Below, in pieces: positions 23,588 through 38,261 of a stretch of 64,000 bases of DNA. Positions within the stretch are counted from its first letter, which is position 1; each line of letters starts with the position of its first letter. The stretch comes from Atopsyche davidsoni (taxonomy: Eukaryota > Arthropoda > Insecta > Trichoptera > Hydrobiosidae). The stretch is taken from the NCBI GenBank assembly GCA_022113835.1, contig JAILWY010000012.1, forward strand, positions 11,470,001 to 11,534,000. Direction: 5' to 3'. A program made the position numbers and the translations under genes. The notes below the pieces were generated by a model. It saw only the letters and a list, made by a program, of their open reading frames with translations. It was not told the DNA's origin and ran no database searches.

Positions 23588-24128
23588 TTACCTGGAGAAA
23601 TCGTGTCATTTGATTTATTTAATTCTTAGTTTATTATTCTATTGATAGAGTTGATTTTCTTACAGAGTATTAAAAAAATATTAAATTATATTTATCTATT
23701 TTTTATTATTTAATTAACGTCCATTTTCAGGGTAAAATAAAATCTTGAAGATGTTGAAAAATTGGATAAAATGACGACTTTTTAAAACCAAAGTTTGATA
23801 AAGATTTTTTTTTTTTAATTTTTAAATTAATAAGGCGCACATGGTTTATATTTAATCTTTTAATTCCAATTGAAAAAAAGACTTTTAAATGTTAAGGATT
23901 CTTGGAAAATGTACCGGACGAATCTCACAATTCCTACACTTCAATCGGAAAAACACACATTTATCATATTAATAGTAAATTTATAAGGAATAAAAATATA
24001 TTGTGTTCGGAAGAAAGAATGTATCTAACTTTTTGCATTAAAATTTTTTTGATTAGTGCAGTCGATTTTTCGCAAAATCGACCTGAAAATGATCAAAAAA
24101 ACTCGAGAAGTGGGACTTGGCCCTTAAG
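23588..24128 (+). repeat. Dispersed ~540-bp repeat, copy B
   Basis: Full-length match to copy A (6777-7316) in direct orientation. The 92-codon ORF at 23902-24180 is disrupted in copy A, so it is probably not functional. Copy B and inverted copy C bracket the YqaJ fragment. Confidence 0.93.
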
Positions 24129-27100
24129 GATGATTGCTTCCGCCGTGTTTCTTCACAAAAAAACCAAAAGTTTTTGTTAACTTTTATATGTATGAACATG
24201 CGTTTTGAATGAAATTATCACATGACGTGTGTTTTTACCTACGTTTGTTGTTATACTAAATATGTTACATGCCAATCAAAAATATTATAAAGTATAAAGA
24301 TTATTTCACTATCGTTAAATTAAAACATTTTTTGGACTGAATACAAGAGTATAAATTTGCTCTTAAATATTTTAACCTCAATATTTCGTAGTAAATACTC
24401 CAGTGATTATTGTGGATCACTGTAATCACGCTATTGAATTAACCCCTCGTGTTGTATTCATCTGTCGAGTCAATTATGCAATTATGTAATCTACCCACCT
24501 CGATGGTCGTGTGCTATGTTTTTTTTGTTATGTAAAGAATGCACCACTATTATTTTAATCTCCGCGAATCCAATTTTTTTTACCTAAACGAAGAATTTCA
24601 TATCATCGTGTATAATGCGGCAATTTTAAGTGGGTTGGGTTAGCTCACTTTGTGATCCAGTGCTTATCGGGTAGAGAAACAAGTTTTTTTTTTAAACGAA
24701 AATTATCGGTGAAATACCCTTTGCTGCATATTTTCTCTTGTTTCCTCATTTAGACATATTTCCCCATATACTCCACGTTTAGGTAATCTTAGATTGGATG
24801 TATTGATGGAATAAGCGTATTGATGTGATACGCGCAACTTGCTTCTAAAAGCTTCTGCTTGAGGATATTTATCTTTGACGTTAGAGCCGTTTTTCATATC
24901 GTTGTTTTGTAGTTCAGCAGTTATGAGTGGGTTATAATATTGTATGCGCTTAGATCGGATGCATTCTATTTCACTTACAGAACTAAAAAGGCCTCAAGTG
25001 TCTTGCATATTAAAATGCATAATTGCCGCTTCGACCTACCGAGCACCACAAAGTTCGAGTGGACGATGAATACACACCATGATTCATGAAACTAATTGCC
25101 GCATGACGTAGAGGCGGATTCTCTGCTCGCCCTGGCCGCAATATTGTCTATTCAGTCAAAATTGTGTAGCCATAAAACTTTACAAGCATATTATACAGAT
25201 AGCAATCTTCTGGCGGTTCTCGTTTCAAGTAGCCACGGCAACCTACAGTGTTGGATTTTAAAATCTTTCTAGATCAGATTTCTTCGACCAGACAGCTCTT
25301 AATTTCGGAGGTTTTTTGAGATTGTACGACTTCTTCTCAAGTTACTTTGATTTGAGATTTCGTATATAATTCAAACAGGCAAATATGACACGTGTAAAAT
25401 AATATATTTTGTATTATTGCACATAAAAAATATATTGAATCCAACTGCTGTGTTTATTTATTTTATTTAAATATATTTAAAAAGTCATGCGTATGAAGTA
25501 AATTAAAATAGTTTTCAAAGTAATATCTTATAAATAATTTATAATAAACATCAGGTTTTTATTATGTTATGGCACCGATTACATATTTTATCGTGCCATT
25601 AAAAGAGTATTACTTAGTATATTAAAATTTGATGGCTTCTTAAATATACTGGACAATAAAATTTACATGATGGAATTCGTCACAGGCCTTCTAGAATTTA
25701 CCACGAGGTAGTTAGTACTCGTGTGGGAAGTCCGCTGTTCATTCACGAGGAGGTTTATCGTATTTTGCGGCAAGGATTATCTTCCTATATTCTAATGTCA
25801 CCGGATAACTGGTGGTAGAGACTTCAGTTTTCATTGTCACATTTTTAAATAATTCATCAGATGTTGGTATTATTTTTGTGGTTTTACGTTGTCTTATTTG
25901 ACATTTACAAGTATGTATATATGTTAAATATAGTGGGTGGGAATTTCACTTCAGACCGAATAGTTATGTGTACAAAGCTTTACCACAAAAATTAGCAGTA
26001 GTTTTTAAAAATAAATATAAACTGATAATGTGGTATTGTTCATCTGCAACTGTAGTGCAGCTACTTAATGAAAATATGTGTAAAATTAGCTTAAAAAAAT
26101 CAACTTAACTTATGGTGGGATATTTGTAACTCAATTGCGAATCCGTTCAGTATTTATATTTTGTAGAGGGTTTTATCTACAAGGAAGCTGTCCCAGAATG
26201 CAATTATACTTTCAATCGAATCAATTTTATTTCTCAGCTTGCATTGATCTCGTAATCATTGAATACGTGCGTGCTTTTGTACCGGTTCTTGCTTCTAAAG
26301 GCACAATCGATGTCTACCATAGTTGCCCAATTTCCTATTTAGTGTGATTGTGAACGCATCCGAGCGTGTCCCGACAACTGTTCTCTTTCCTCTGTACTTC
26401 TATTTGTATCTACCAATCCTTCCCGTCACTTAAGTTAATTCTATTCCCTGGAGACCAAGTGAATTGTAAAAGTACACAATGTGCACCGAAGTTACTTTGA
26501 ATAAATTGAACGAATAAAACATTATATTTATATCTAAATCAAATTTTAATATGTAAATAAAAAACGTATAATTCAACTCTTATAAAATGACGCTTCTCTA
26601 TATTTAACTATTAAAGCTTAGCATTTTGAAATTTTAATAAACTTTAAAACTTATATCCATCAGAATTAATCTAATGAATGATTATTTTTTTAAAACTTGC
26701 TTTAAACGACTAATGATCTTTTCTTACTGCACAGATATAAAAATATTTTATTTTTTGTATCACTCCTTATAATACTTGTGAAAAGAGGTGTAAATAAGAA
26801 TTGTATATAAGTATTTATATATAATCTCACAGTTAGTTAATATGCATCGATTGGATAGATGTTTTGTATGTAACTAGGATAAAAAGTTTGTAATATTTAT
26901 GTTTTAAATTTTATAAGTTGAACATAATGTTAACTAGTCCCTGATAAAAAGCACAGTATTGGGATCTGTTATATAAAAATTTCTCTTGAACTTGTCAGGT
27001 ATATTCAAAATAGTCTAACTCTGAATAAAAGTGAGCACAGAGGAAAAGTCAATTAAACATCTAAAGCTGCTCTCGATTTTTTTTTATTCACATTATCTAG

Positions 27101-27889
27101 AATAGTTGTTTTTTATCATAGGTAACACAACAGTTATCCATTTGTTTGAAAGAACCTTGGGATTCGCACGTCGGTTTAGCTCCAATTTTGTAATGTTTCG
27201 CTAATTTTAGGTAATCGCGAATGTGCCGCGTGCCCGGCGCGTTTGTTGTCTGACCCGATATTCAAATAATTGTTAATTGTGCAACGCTTTAGCGGAACTA
27301 AAAAATCTATTCAATGTTTAAGCATTTACATGTTATAAAACAATTGTTCGACGATTTTGTCATGTTTTGTTTTTTTTTTTTTTTTTTAATTAATTTTAGA
27401 CTTTATTGCCAAATAGTTGTGTTCATTGTTTACCTGTTCTGTTTGCAAATATTCTTCTAATTCAGAAATCATACCTGTGATAAATATATATTTCTACAAA
27501 AAAATTAGCTTTACTAAAACAATAGCCATATTTATAAGAACAGAAGATTATGCAAAAGACCTCCAACGCTTTACATAGCAAGTATATAATTAAAATCGTT
27601 TATTATGTAGTCATCGATAGTGCTTGAAGATCTCATAGCCTTGGGCACCTGGTTTTAGTATTGTTCAAAAATAATCTATGAGAATTATGAGGGATTAAAG
27701 CTAAGAGCTTCTTGTTATGTCGGCGCTGATCCGACCCACTAGGAACGGATTGTTTGAAAGGTTCCAGATTACTTCAGAATTGAAACGTTCACAATATCGT
27801 AACTTCTTTTAATTTATTATGTTTTGTTTGGCGATCAAAGCGAAATGAAGCAAGGAATCTTTAGTGACATCAAAATAGGCAACGGGGGA
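24129..27889. other. AT-rich stretch, no gene; small minus ORF at 24703-24897
   Basis: Mostly featureless. The 64-codon minus ORF at 24897-24703 has a balanced composition with many charged residues, but no motif and no splice context. A poly-T run lies at about 27369-27388. A patch at 25020-25260 is mildly GC-rich and without an ORF. Confidence 0.45.
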
Positions 27890-28130
27890 AGAAAAACAAA
27901 CAAGAGAACGCTTTTCAGGCGCGTGCGGCAATCGCCGCGCGCGTGGGAGTGTGTCAAAATTTCTCCCATTGTGGATCGGACTCGCTCGCTGCAATTAGGC
28001 CCGAGTCGATTGAATCACAATTGTGATTTATGCAGTCGAAACTTGAGGTGCTGACACAATGCTGAAAAGTCTGCAAGTTTCGCAACGACGCGCGGCTCGA
28101 TTGCTCGGAAAACGACATTTGATGGAATCT
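27890..28130. promoter_or_regulatory. CpG-rich block, possible regulatory element
   Basis: CpG-dense sequence, including GGCAATCGCCGCGCGCGTGG near 27927, with abrupt AT-rich flanks. The + strand is open for 76 codons from 27824 but lacks a recognisable product. Loss of CpG is not strong here, which could reflect a promoter or enhancer. No core promoter motif was identified. Confidence 0.25.
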
Positions 28131-31100
28131 CACATTTCATCAAGAACGAAGAACGCGATTGCTTCAAATGTGTCGTGTGTATTAGTTGCACAACTCAGAT
28201 GGTATATATCTATATATATATGCTCATACTTCAAAAAAAAAAAAAAAAACTTCGACCAGCTGTAATACATGATTATTCATTTTTATTTAATGCATTGATA
28301 GGAGCATAAATATAACAGTATAAAAAAAATACCAGTACTATATCTTGTTACATAAAACAAAGCTATTCTCCGCGCCATTGTATATTAGTAACTCATGTGT
28401 ATGAACAGCTTCATTTATCAGTAAATTTTGAACGATTTTTTAACTTTCTTATTAATGAGTCAAGATTTCGGCCGTCTAGACTAGTCCGAGAAAACTTGTA
28501 CTGCGCTATAAACGCTTTGGTCTGTCGTTACTCATCCGTCGCCACAGACTTACGTCATAACTGGTTCATAAATATAATTTAAAGTACCTCCATTTTCTAT
28601 GCATAAGACGTGTGCGATATATTCAAATATGTGGATAAAAAACGAGCCCGCGTAGGAAGTAACGCTGTCTTCCTCGACCAAACTAGAATCTAACAACATT
28701 ATTATTGTTCGTTCGAATTTATAGTAAAAACTAACATAAATCATTGTCCCGCCGGTCTCTTATATCAGCCAGTCTTGTTATTTACTGGCTTAGCTGTATT
28801 TTAATCCTTCATCGATTTTTTAAAGATAATTTGAAATGTCAGTTATAACTGTCTTCGACAAAATAGAAATTGGTATGAGAATTTGCGTTAGTATGAATTT
28901 GGTTTTACTCGTATACACAGCAGTGATTTAACTTGTGAACTCTAGGCCAAGATTTAAATCGTTGAGCTGAAAAATATTTTAAAACTTGAAACATATATAC
29001 AATAAAGTTAGTCTACTTGAAATGCATTGTATCGTGATTGTGCTAGTTTTCAAACGAATTCGTTGCATGTAAACTATTTCCACGCCACATACAGTGAATT
29101 ATAGGCCGTTTGCGCAGTTTATTTTGTACAAAGTATAAACTTATTTTCGATAAAGAAATATCTAAATCGAATAACAATGATATCGCCACATACGAAGCCC
29201 AACATTCTAAATTACGATTGATCATTCGTATTAATACATAAAGGTAGAAAATAGTTTTTCTGTCGTGGAATTTATTGCGTGGGATTATAGAGGACTTCTT
29301 TTCTATTATTGTTGGCTCGATTTAAACATACCCGCATCTTGATTAGGTAAGAAATTCCTTTTGCTTTGAGTTTTTTTTGTCGTGAGAATGTAAATTAAAT
29401 AAATCGACGTTTTTGTTCTATTTTGAATGAAATTGTTTCTTACTTTTTACCGTCAATATAAAAAATATAGTGCATAAAAGTAAAGTCGTATATACTTTCA
29501 TTATGTTTCCTTTTATCAAATATCCATCGAAATATTTATACTATTGAAATGTATGAAATCGGTTTTGTATATATTGTATTAAGAATAAAATCGATGAGCT
29601 TAGTTGTCGAAGGAGATATAAGCATTTAAATGAACGGCGTTCAAATCAATTACTCTCATTGATATAAAAAAATCTCTCCTCAATAGAAAAGGCTATTATT
29701 TTGGGCGATGAATGTATTTTTTTCTCGCAGTCATGATTGATTCGCTATAAATAACGGCCGCGATTAAATCTTTCCGAAACAATCAAACTGTCGTGGAAGT
29801 GATTGTTAAGGCCCGGCCTGTGGACGCTTGTGCGAGTAGTTTGATTGAAATTGGAGTTTGACAGCTGATGGTGTGTCATGTTGGCCGGCACCTCCCGCTG
29901 CTTGGAGGATAAGAAAGCACCAGAAGAGTGACCTTGGCATATATTTCCAGGCTTGTTTGTAGATGGATTACAAAGAAAAAAAATAATTGCTTATTTTCTA
30001 CTCAACATTTAAATTTATTTATATCTATCCTTCTTACTGTCAATTTAAATGATATGTTTGAAATGTTTGCTCGTATAATTACATGTTTGGACGCTTCTTA
30101 AACTCTCCAATGTTTTATAAATAAAAAAAACCAATACATTGTTATCTTACTCATTTGCAAATTTGATGTGCATCACTAATACTATTTAAAAATTTTCAAT
30201 CTAAGTACAAAATTTTATCAATTGTTATATTTGACAACTGGATATGTATTCATTATTATAAGACTATTTCCTTCTTTTTTTTTTTTTTTTTCGATGTCAA
30301 TAGATTTGGTGTTTTTCTATTTTATTATACAGTAATACTTGAATATTTGATAAAAACATGCAAGTGAGAAGTCAGAATATTTTATAATCAAATATTTAAA
30401 TTTAAACAAATCAAATTCTTAAATTAAATAAACTCCCCAATCAAACTTTTGCATTTGTAAAATTACTTCCTCGTACGATTTTTATTATTTTCGACGGAAT
30501 CTTTAAAAGGCAATGTTTTTCTTTAGCAAATGTTTTATGGTTTTATTTTTTTTTTCAATAGTTGAGATGATAATTTGACTCAAGTTTTTCTTATGGAATG
30601 TATTTAGTATTAAATGAAAATGGGTTCTAAAGGTTCAATGCTTGCCAGTAACAAATCGCATGTAGCTGTGGTTTTCATATATTAGCAGATATTATAGTTT
30701 ACATCTGAGCCCACCACGAGTACTACCACGCAGGCATGTTTTTGTTTGTTAACATAGCGGCCACATTAATCATTCAAATATATTTTTTTATAATTTAATG
30801 CATGAATATTTAATAAATCTTGACGGATATATTACAAAAACACCGCTAGATCTTTAAATTGTTATAAACACGGCTTGTTGGTTGTAAATATGAGATTTTT
30901 TTATTGAAATAACATGGTGTATATTTAATCAAACTTAATATCTTTTACATTTGCGCTAAAAGCATACCTGATTTTTGTGTTGTGAGTATTATTTTTTTAA
31001 AACACATTTTCGCTCATGATAATGAATTAAACAAAAGATTATCGTAAATAGGTATTGCGTTGCTAAATTCTTATATGTGTTAATAACATAACCAAGGAAT

Positions 31101-31319
31101 TGTATAAATACATAGCAAATGTATTCAAAAACATGCCTAATATATTCAATTGACTTTTTGATATATCCTTCATTTGCATCCTTCATAAGCGTTGCTAATA
31201 CTAAACTTAAAAACCGCAAATATCGTTCTCTTGTTATTACTTATATTATATATTTATTTTTTACTACAATAGTGCGTATAATTGCTAAATGCAAGTTGAG
31301 ACTTTTTGCTTTTCGTTTC
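28131..31319. other. AT-rich stretch, nothing coding
   Basis: Poly-A (about 28233-28249) and poly-T (about 30275-30291) runs. An acceptor-like TTTTTTTCTCGCAG ending near 29730 is followed by TATAAATAACGGCCGCG, but there is no open frame or donor. Nothing else was found. Confidence 0.5.
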
Positions 31320-31540
31320 GACCGTGATGACGTCAGCAGATTGCGTTTTTTGTTTGTTCGAGCAAAAGAAAACGAACTCGAAGTTCATATTTGCTTCGGG
31401 AGTTGGTGTTGCGTGATCGGGTTCGGGTGCGTAATAATTTCTCCGCCTTCGCTCGGAGCGGAAAAAAGCCACCGGATGGGCCGGCCGCCTTGCCCGCTGG
31501 ACCGCGGAGCCGGGCCTGTCGTCCTGAACACCGAATAACG
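31320..31540. promoter_or_regulatory. GC-rich island with CRE-type octamer
   Basis: An island within a very AT-rich region. It begins with TGACGTCA at 31328-31335, the full CREB/ATF palindrome, and becomes strongly GC-rich at 31430-31525. Short frames are open on both strands without a recognisable product. An enhancer, alternative promoter or transposon fragment are all possible. Confidence 0.3.
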
Positions 31541-34500
31541 TGTCAAAACGCTAGATATGACGTAAAATTGATTTGAAACTGATATACTCACTTGCAGTGT
31601 TTTGATTATAAGTAAAAAAAAGTCGCTTTCGTGACTAATCAAAATTTACTGAACAAACATATGGCAGTGCTTGAATGATTCTGAGCTTTACTGTTAGTTT
31701 TAGTATCCCATTCCTTAAAAAACAACACCAACTCCTGTTAAATTAAACTCATGCTAGTTAGAAGCATCCGTCCAATTGTTACTCCATTCTACCTTGTTCA
31801 CAAATGCATGGTTCCTAACCTAAAAAAAATACAAATAATGCATAGGTAGTTTTATCCATAAATATCTATTGTAGGCTTAAGATAAAGTAGATGTTTCAGA
31901 ATAGCTTGTCTTTATTACCAATTCGATATAAATAAAGATTCGAGATTGTATCCAGCCGCGTTATGTGCCATCACCGCCCCGAGAGCCTCCACCGACCGTC
32001 AGCGAGGCAACTAGTGCTTGAATAATAATTAACGGCTCTACTCAATTTCCCATTCCAAATATCAATCAGACGTTAATAACCAATTTACATGATATCGCTT
32101 GATTATGAGATATTATGGAATCCGCCGACTGCGGTATCGATGTCAGAAAGTTACGATTTTTTTTTATTTGATTATTATCTAATAATATAATATACACATG
32201 AAAACATCCTGTTTTTTAATCATTGCGAATGAGATTTTATTTTTATACTTTCCTGATTTTAAGTACTTTTACAGCTTTTCTGGAGAATTTATGGCAAATA
32301 TTTCACCATTCTGTGATTTCAGAATACAAGGTGCTACGTTTTAATTTCTATTTAATAATATTGCCCGTAAATAAATTAAAATATATATAATAGGTTCGTT
32401 TTCATGGTTTTTGATGTTGCAAATACAAGCTCAGATTCAATAATGACCTAGACAAAATAAATTCTCTTTTGAGAAACAATGTCTATATATCCATATTACT
32501 AAGTACTGGATTTTGAAATACATTCACACGTGAATTTTTCTTGTGAAATTTAAAATTAATAATGAATTTATAAATGATGTAAAATATGTTATTTTAATAT
32601 GATGTATTTTCGTGTTTTTGAAATAGGTAGGGCGTTCATTCATTCAAGTCGTTATTTTACAAAATAATAGTAAAGATATCAACTGAAGATGTCACCATTG
32701 TCAAATATTTTTAATACCATGTAAAAATTTACATAATGTCATATAATAATAATAACATAGTTATTTATTCAGTATTTAGTAATCATTTATAGCGATAATT
32801 GACGATAAATTTCCATAGAAATAACAATGAAACAGCTGGAGATTTATTAGTCGGAATTTGAACGAAACTCTCTGAAGTTTTCGAAAGAATGTGCTTCCTT
32901 GCTTTGTGCGCTTATTGAAGGAATAATTTGCATTTTGTGATAAATCTCGAATATACTGGATGTTTGTCATTTGAAACTGGTTTGGTCTGATGCGATCAGT
33001 GTAACAGGGAAACGTCAGTGACTTCCGGTTTCCGCCCGTTGCACAAATTACCAGGGAGAAATGTTTAAAAAAACTAACACACGTGCATACAGCGTGGAAT
33101 GTGTTATGAAACTAAAGTAGAATAATCATAATACATTTCCTGGCAACATTGTCTTGTTGTAAGGTATCCAAGAACTACTCTCACTGCGTCCTAATAATAT
33201 AGTTATATATATATATATATATATTTCTTATACTTAATATGTAAGACCTACCGCGGCTTACCTCTTGTGTAGGTATCTATGTTATTTATCGGTACATGTG
33301 TACGCAATAAAGGCACGCTGTCCCAGGGACGCCGTTTCCGCTCCGGAAGTCCATCAAAGCGGCCGTCTGTGTCGCCAGGAGGTAAAATCTTTTTAACTGT
33401 GGCCACCCGGGAAAAGAAAATTAATAATGCTTACCTTGCAACACGGCCGTGATTATTGCTTTCTCCAGAGAACAATGGCAAATGAAGCAAACAAAGTTTT
33501 CTTTAATATTCATTTTATTATTTAACGTTTATCCATTTAAAATATTTAATATTTCATGCTGAAAAATTAACACATAAAATATATAATTATTTTTAAAATA
33601 TAATTAGAAAGGATATGACTAAATTATAGTTTAAAGAAATATTCATAGAAATACTAGAAGTCTACTCAAACAATGAGCGAATATGCATTCAAAATACTTT
33701 TCCGCGTGTCTAATATCCCTGTCAAAACAATTAAGAAAAAGAGTATTAATTTACATTTCATTTGGCTTCAATAACAGTGTAATTACCTTTAGCTGTAGCT
33801 GCATAAAAGTGAAATCTGTAGGCTTGGGAAAGGGATTGTATTAGCCGCTGCACTTATTCACGTGAGCTTACTGCGCGATGCAGCGTGGATTCTTTGCACG
33901 CGTTATATTCAATCGGTTATACTATATTTATGTAACAAAGTGAAAAAAGTTCTCAGTTCCGATATTTCACAGGCCGTTGCTTCAGACGACTACTTGAGAT
34001 TGTTCCTTCCTTGGTTTATTGCATTACCTTTTATGAGTAACGTGTTTTCTTCGAACGCTTTTCTTTGTACCGATAGGAGATTTACTCACGAGATTGGAAG
34101 GCACAATGTGTTGCCGTTATTGTACTATAAATTTGTGACAATATGTGATTTTGTTACGTCGTATAACTATTGAATGCAATTTTCAATTTCTGAATATATT
34201 TATTTATATCTGATCTTTGGTGCCATAAAATACTGCTACGTTCGACACTATTAAAATTATTGTCCATCCATATGTCAATTCTCAAAAGTAAGCTATAGAG
34301 TCAATCACACAAAGGAATCGTTAAATTAAGATGAGAGAGCATTTTTATTTAAATATTACCTAGTGTATCATATAAATACATTTTATCCGTTTACCACATA
34401 CTAACATGTTTTCTATATACTGACATATATAGTAAAAATATTACCCCAAAACGTTTTATGAAATACATAAAGGTTTTTTTTTTTATCAAACTGGTTATAA

Positions 34501-37500
34501 AAACGAATAGAAGCTTTCTAATGTGTACGGAGCCAGATATACAATTTTACAAAACATAATATCCTTTTTATTTGAAATTATATACTATATTTTGACTATG
34601 AAGTATTTATATCCGTTTTATAAATTTTTCGATTTGTTGTGTCCGGAACTAGGCGATTATTCAAGTGATCCACATCTGCATATCAGAACTATAAGATATT
34701 AAATGTAGCGAAAATAATTTTCAAAAATATTAGGTTGCAAACGAAAGTGTAATTTTAGATTTTTTTTAGTGAAATAATATACATTATAATGCTATTTGTA
34801 TCTGCCGCGGGAAGTTGACAAAAGCGGAACATATTTTAATTTTATATTAATGCCCACCTGTGTAGTACAGGTCTCGCAATGCTTTGAAAATTAATATAAA
34901 TTTCTATAATACAGTTATTACTGAAGATAGAAATCATTAGATGTACAATATCATCTAATGATTTCTAGCATTCTTATCCTTAAACGCTATATTTAGATAC
35001 GCCAAACCATGTGCGCTGAACTGTTTTTTTTTTTTTTTTTACATCTGTTTCACAAAATAATCTTTTTTGTGTTGTTTTTTAAAATTATTTCAAGAGACTA
35101 TGAATGTGATTTAGGCGTTTTCTCATTTATACAAAACGTTGTGTTTTGATTTCATACGTGCAATAGATAAAAAAAACCTCATGAGTTTAATGAATCTTTA
35201 CTATTAACAGAAAATCTCGGCTGATGGTCGTTTGTCGAATAGACAATGTAAAAAAAAATACAAAAATATCACAAAGTATACTTTTATTACAAGCATACTT
35301 TTATTAAAAAAAATTATATACTTTTATTAAACTCATTTCTTCGTCAAAATTCGATAATATCTTGATTTTTAATACTGATTGTATCAAATGTATCATACGA
35401 ATTGAAAAAAACACGATTTTCTTATTATTATATATCGTAGATACTCTGATCAGCGAAATAACTTGTTACGTATTTGTCAGTTAGTCTTATGGAGACGGTG
35501 CAAATATTTCCCCAAAATGATCCTCAGCGCCTTAACAGTTAAATAAAACTATTCGTAGTCGTAGTAAATAATATTTTATTGTATTATTATTATAATTGAA
35601 TACACAACAGCTAGGCTGAAAAGTTGATTTGAATCGGTCCGATTTTAAATAAAAAAATGTTAAGATATACTGATTAAAACTGCATAATTCCATACAGGCG
35701 CGAAGTTTCTATATCGTTTGTGTGTCAAGGTATTCATGCTGATAATATTTTTTATTGTTTCTATACTTAATAATTATACTGTTATCATTAGGCACTACAG
35801 TGCAAATTATATGATATCCACACCTAGGAGCATATGTTGCAGCCATCAATTATCGCAAGAAATTTTCAGGTCCACAAAGCAAGAAGGATGTTTAAATATA
35901 GTAAATTAGAGGAACGAAATAAAAAATAGAAAGTATATCATTTTGGCGATGATTTTATTTTAAGTAGGCGCCGCTTTCTCGACTCCAATCGTCTCCGATC
36001 TGCCTCCGGGTGGTATTTATTTAATCTCAAGTCCCTACAGATAGGCGTCCTATTATTTCTACATTATTAAGATTTCTAGCCAATTAGTATATATCAGGCT
36101 TTCCGGTCCCCAACTTAGAAAACGCTAATTTAATTTTACACATTTAAAAGAACATAAAATTAATATGGGATATTCTTCAAATCATTATGTACACATTTCT
36201 TTATTGGGCGTCCTTCCTGTAGCGCTATTTTAAATCAAACCAAATGGTCAAGTTCTGATTTATGGCTTATAATTTTTCTCGCTAAGAAACTGCTTAGTTT
36301 AGTCCTTTTTTTGAGTCATTCCCCTCGGGAGTCAATATTTGTCATCTCTTAGAGAGTGCATACTGTAAGGGTCGAATATAGATTAGTAAATAAGCTTTCT
36401 GAAAGAATTGAAATCAGCAGAGGCGGTATTATTCATCGATTAGCGACTGTATTTAAAAATCATATTTACTATTGTTTTATATACAATCGGTTACTATAGA
36501 GACATTTGAAAACTATGGTTTAAACCACACTCCAGTAAAGATCTGAAGAATGTAATAATCGAATGAATATTAATCAATAAATCAAATATTTTTAATGGTT
36601 TTTACTAATAAAAAAAAGGAGACAGCTTGATACTTTGCAAATTAAATATTATGTAAACAACAACACAACAAAATATTTTATGAAATTTTATTAGCCATTA
36701 ATTGAGATATTTTATGCCTTCCTTTATAAACAGATTATTATAATATTATTATTAATTTGACCCCGTTAGAATCACAATTATTAAAATTTTAACGAGTTTT
36801 TTATGTTGTTATGAAGAGATTTTCACTCAAACAGTTGGATGCCGATTCGATGTGATAGCCAACTTTATAATTTATTTTTTACAAGTGAAATATTTTGATT
36901 TATAGGTTTAAATACACACTAAAATACAAGTCAGATCTTTAATATGTATAATCCGGAGATAAATGTAATCGTAAAATTGATATAGGAGCTTTAAGCAATA
37001 GTTTTTTTTTATTTACGAAATCAGAATCGCAAGACTATTATGGTATTTAAATGTAAATAGGTGCCTACTAGCATATGAGGGCTATTACTTTAGTTGTTAA
37101 TGTTACCTTTCATGGCCTAGATTTAAATAATATGTTTAAATTATTATAATTAACAATCAAAGTACAATTTAATTTTTTACCGTATAGCTTTTACTATTTA
37201 TAACTATTTTTATAGTATTTGAACGAACGATATATCCTGCTGCTGGCATTACAAAAGTGAAGGATCAAGGAAGAATAGTGTTGAGAAGTTCGATTCTAGT
37301 TCATGTATTATCGATGAATAGCTTAGAATTTTATACGAAGATTCACCACAAATCCTTAAATACCAGTGTTATATTTTTACTGAATATTTTTTATTCGTAT
37401 CAAAGAATAAATACGTACTATTTAGTACACTGCGTAAAACTTACAATAAAAATATTGAGTTGATGTTCATTCACAACAGAGGCTATATTATGTCATCGTA

Positions 37501-38261
37501 CTATGTTATCTCTGGTTATTTTATTCAAAGATATATCGATCGATAAAAAAAATGATCAAAGGTCACGATTATCTCCGGAAATTGAATGCAAATATTAACT
37601 TAACCCAAAAAACGATGCTTAGAATAGAGACGGTTGTTTATAATAAATGCCAATTTTTACAGAGATAGTGGTATTTACATTTCGCGTAACTCAATGAAAT
37701 AGATTTTTTTATTTCCCGGAGATCTCTGAAGTTTATTCTGTTCGGCAGTAAAAATAACTTGTCTCGAATCTATAATATTTATCTTGACGCTTTAAAAGTT
37801 CTATAATGTGGAATGTCTAAAATAAAATTAATAACGAAATTTATTTTTTTTTACATTGTTTAGCTTTGTGTATTGTTGCTATAGACAACTCACTATTTCA
37901 AAATGTAGCATTATTCTAGGTTTAAAGCATTCTCATTTGACCAAATAATAAACCGCATCATGAATGTAGCTAATCTACTTTTCTAAGTGCTAAAACATAT
38001 TTTTTGAAAAAATCAAGCATTTAAGTAATAATTTAATATAATTGTTAGGTTAACGCAAGGTTGCCCTTTAGTGTAAAATGCATTAAAAGTATGTTTATTT
38101 ATTAAAGATTGCAAACATTGGGATTATTTCATAGATAGTTAAGATAAATGCTTTATTAAAGTGATTACGATTGTTTGGTTAAGTATAAAACATTTTTTTT
38201 TACTATTCTGTGTAAACATACAGAGCAGCTATTTCTCATGACAAGCAATAAAAAACTTTCA
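31541..38261. other. AT-rich stretch with one GC patch and small repeats
   Basis: No exon found. A TA microsatellite lies at about 33201-33223. A GC-rich patch at 33300-33380 ends in CCAGGAG|GTAAAA, a possible 5' splice site with no partner. A perfect 15-bp hairpin is at 34929-34966, a poly-T at about 35023-35040, and ATACTTTTATTA occurs three times at 35278-35330. The + strand ORF at 33862-34173 (103 codons) has no domain I recognise. Confidence 0.45.
34929..34966. repeat. Perfect 15-bp hairpin
   Basis: AGAAATCATTAGATG and its exact complement are separated by 8 nt. It is AT-rich with no T-run or gene end nearby. Function unknown. Confidence 0.8.

Noticed and set aside
27195..27216. AG|GTAATC juxtaposition as another ratchet site
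   Set aside because: The pyrimidine tract is interrupted and the donor lacks G at +5; well below the three accepted sites.
33862..34173. 103-codon + ORF
   Set aside because: No domain, no homology recalled and no flanking splice sites of quality; length is possible by chance in 64 kb.
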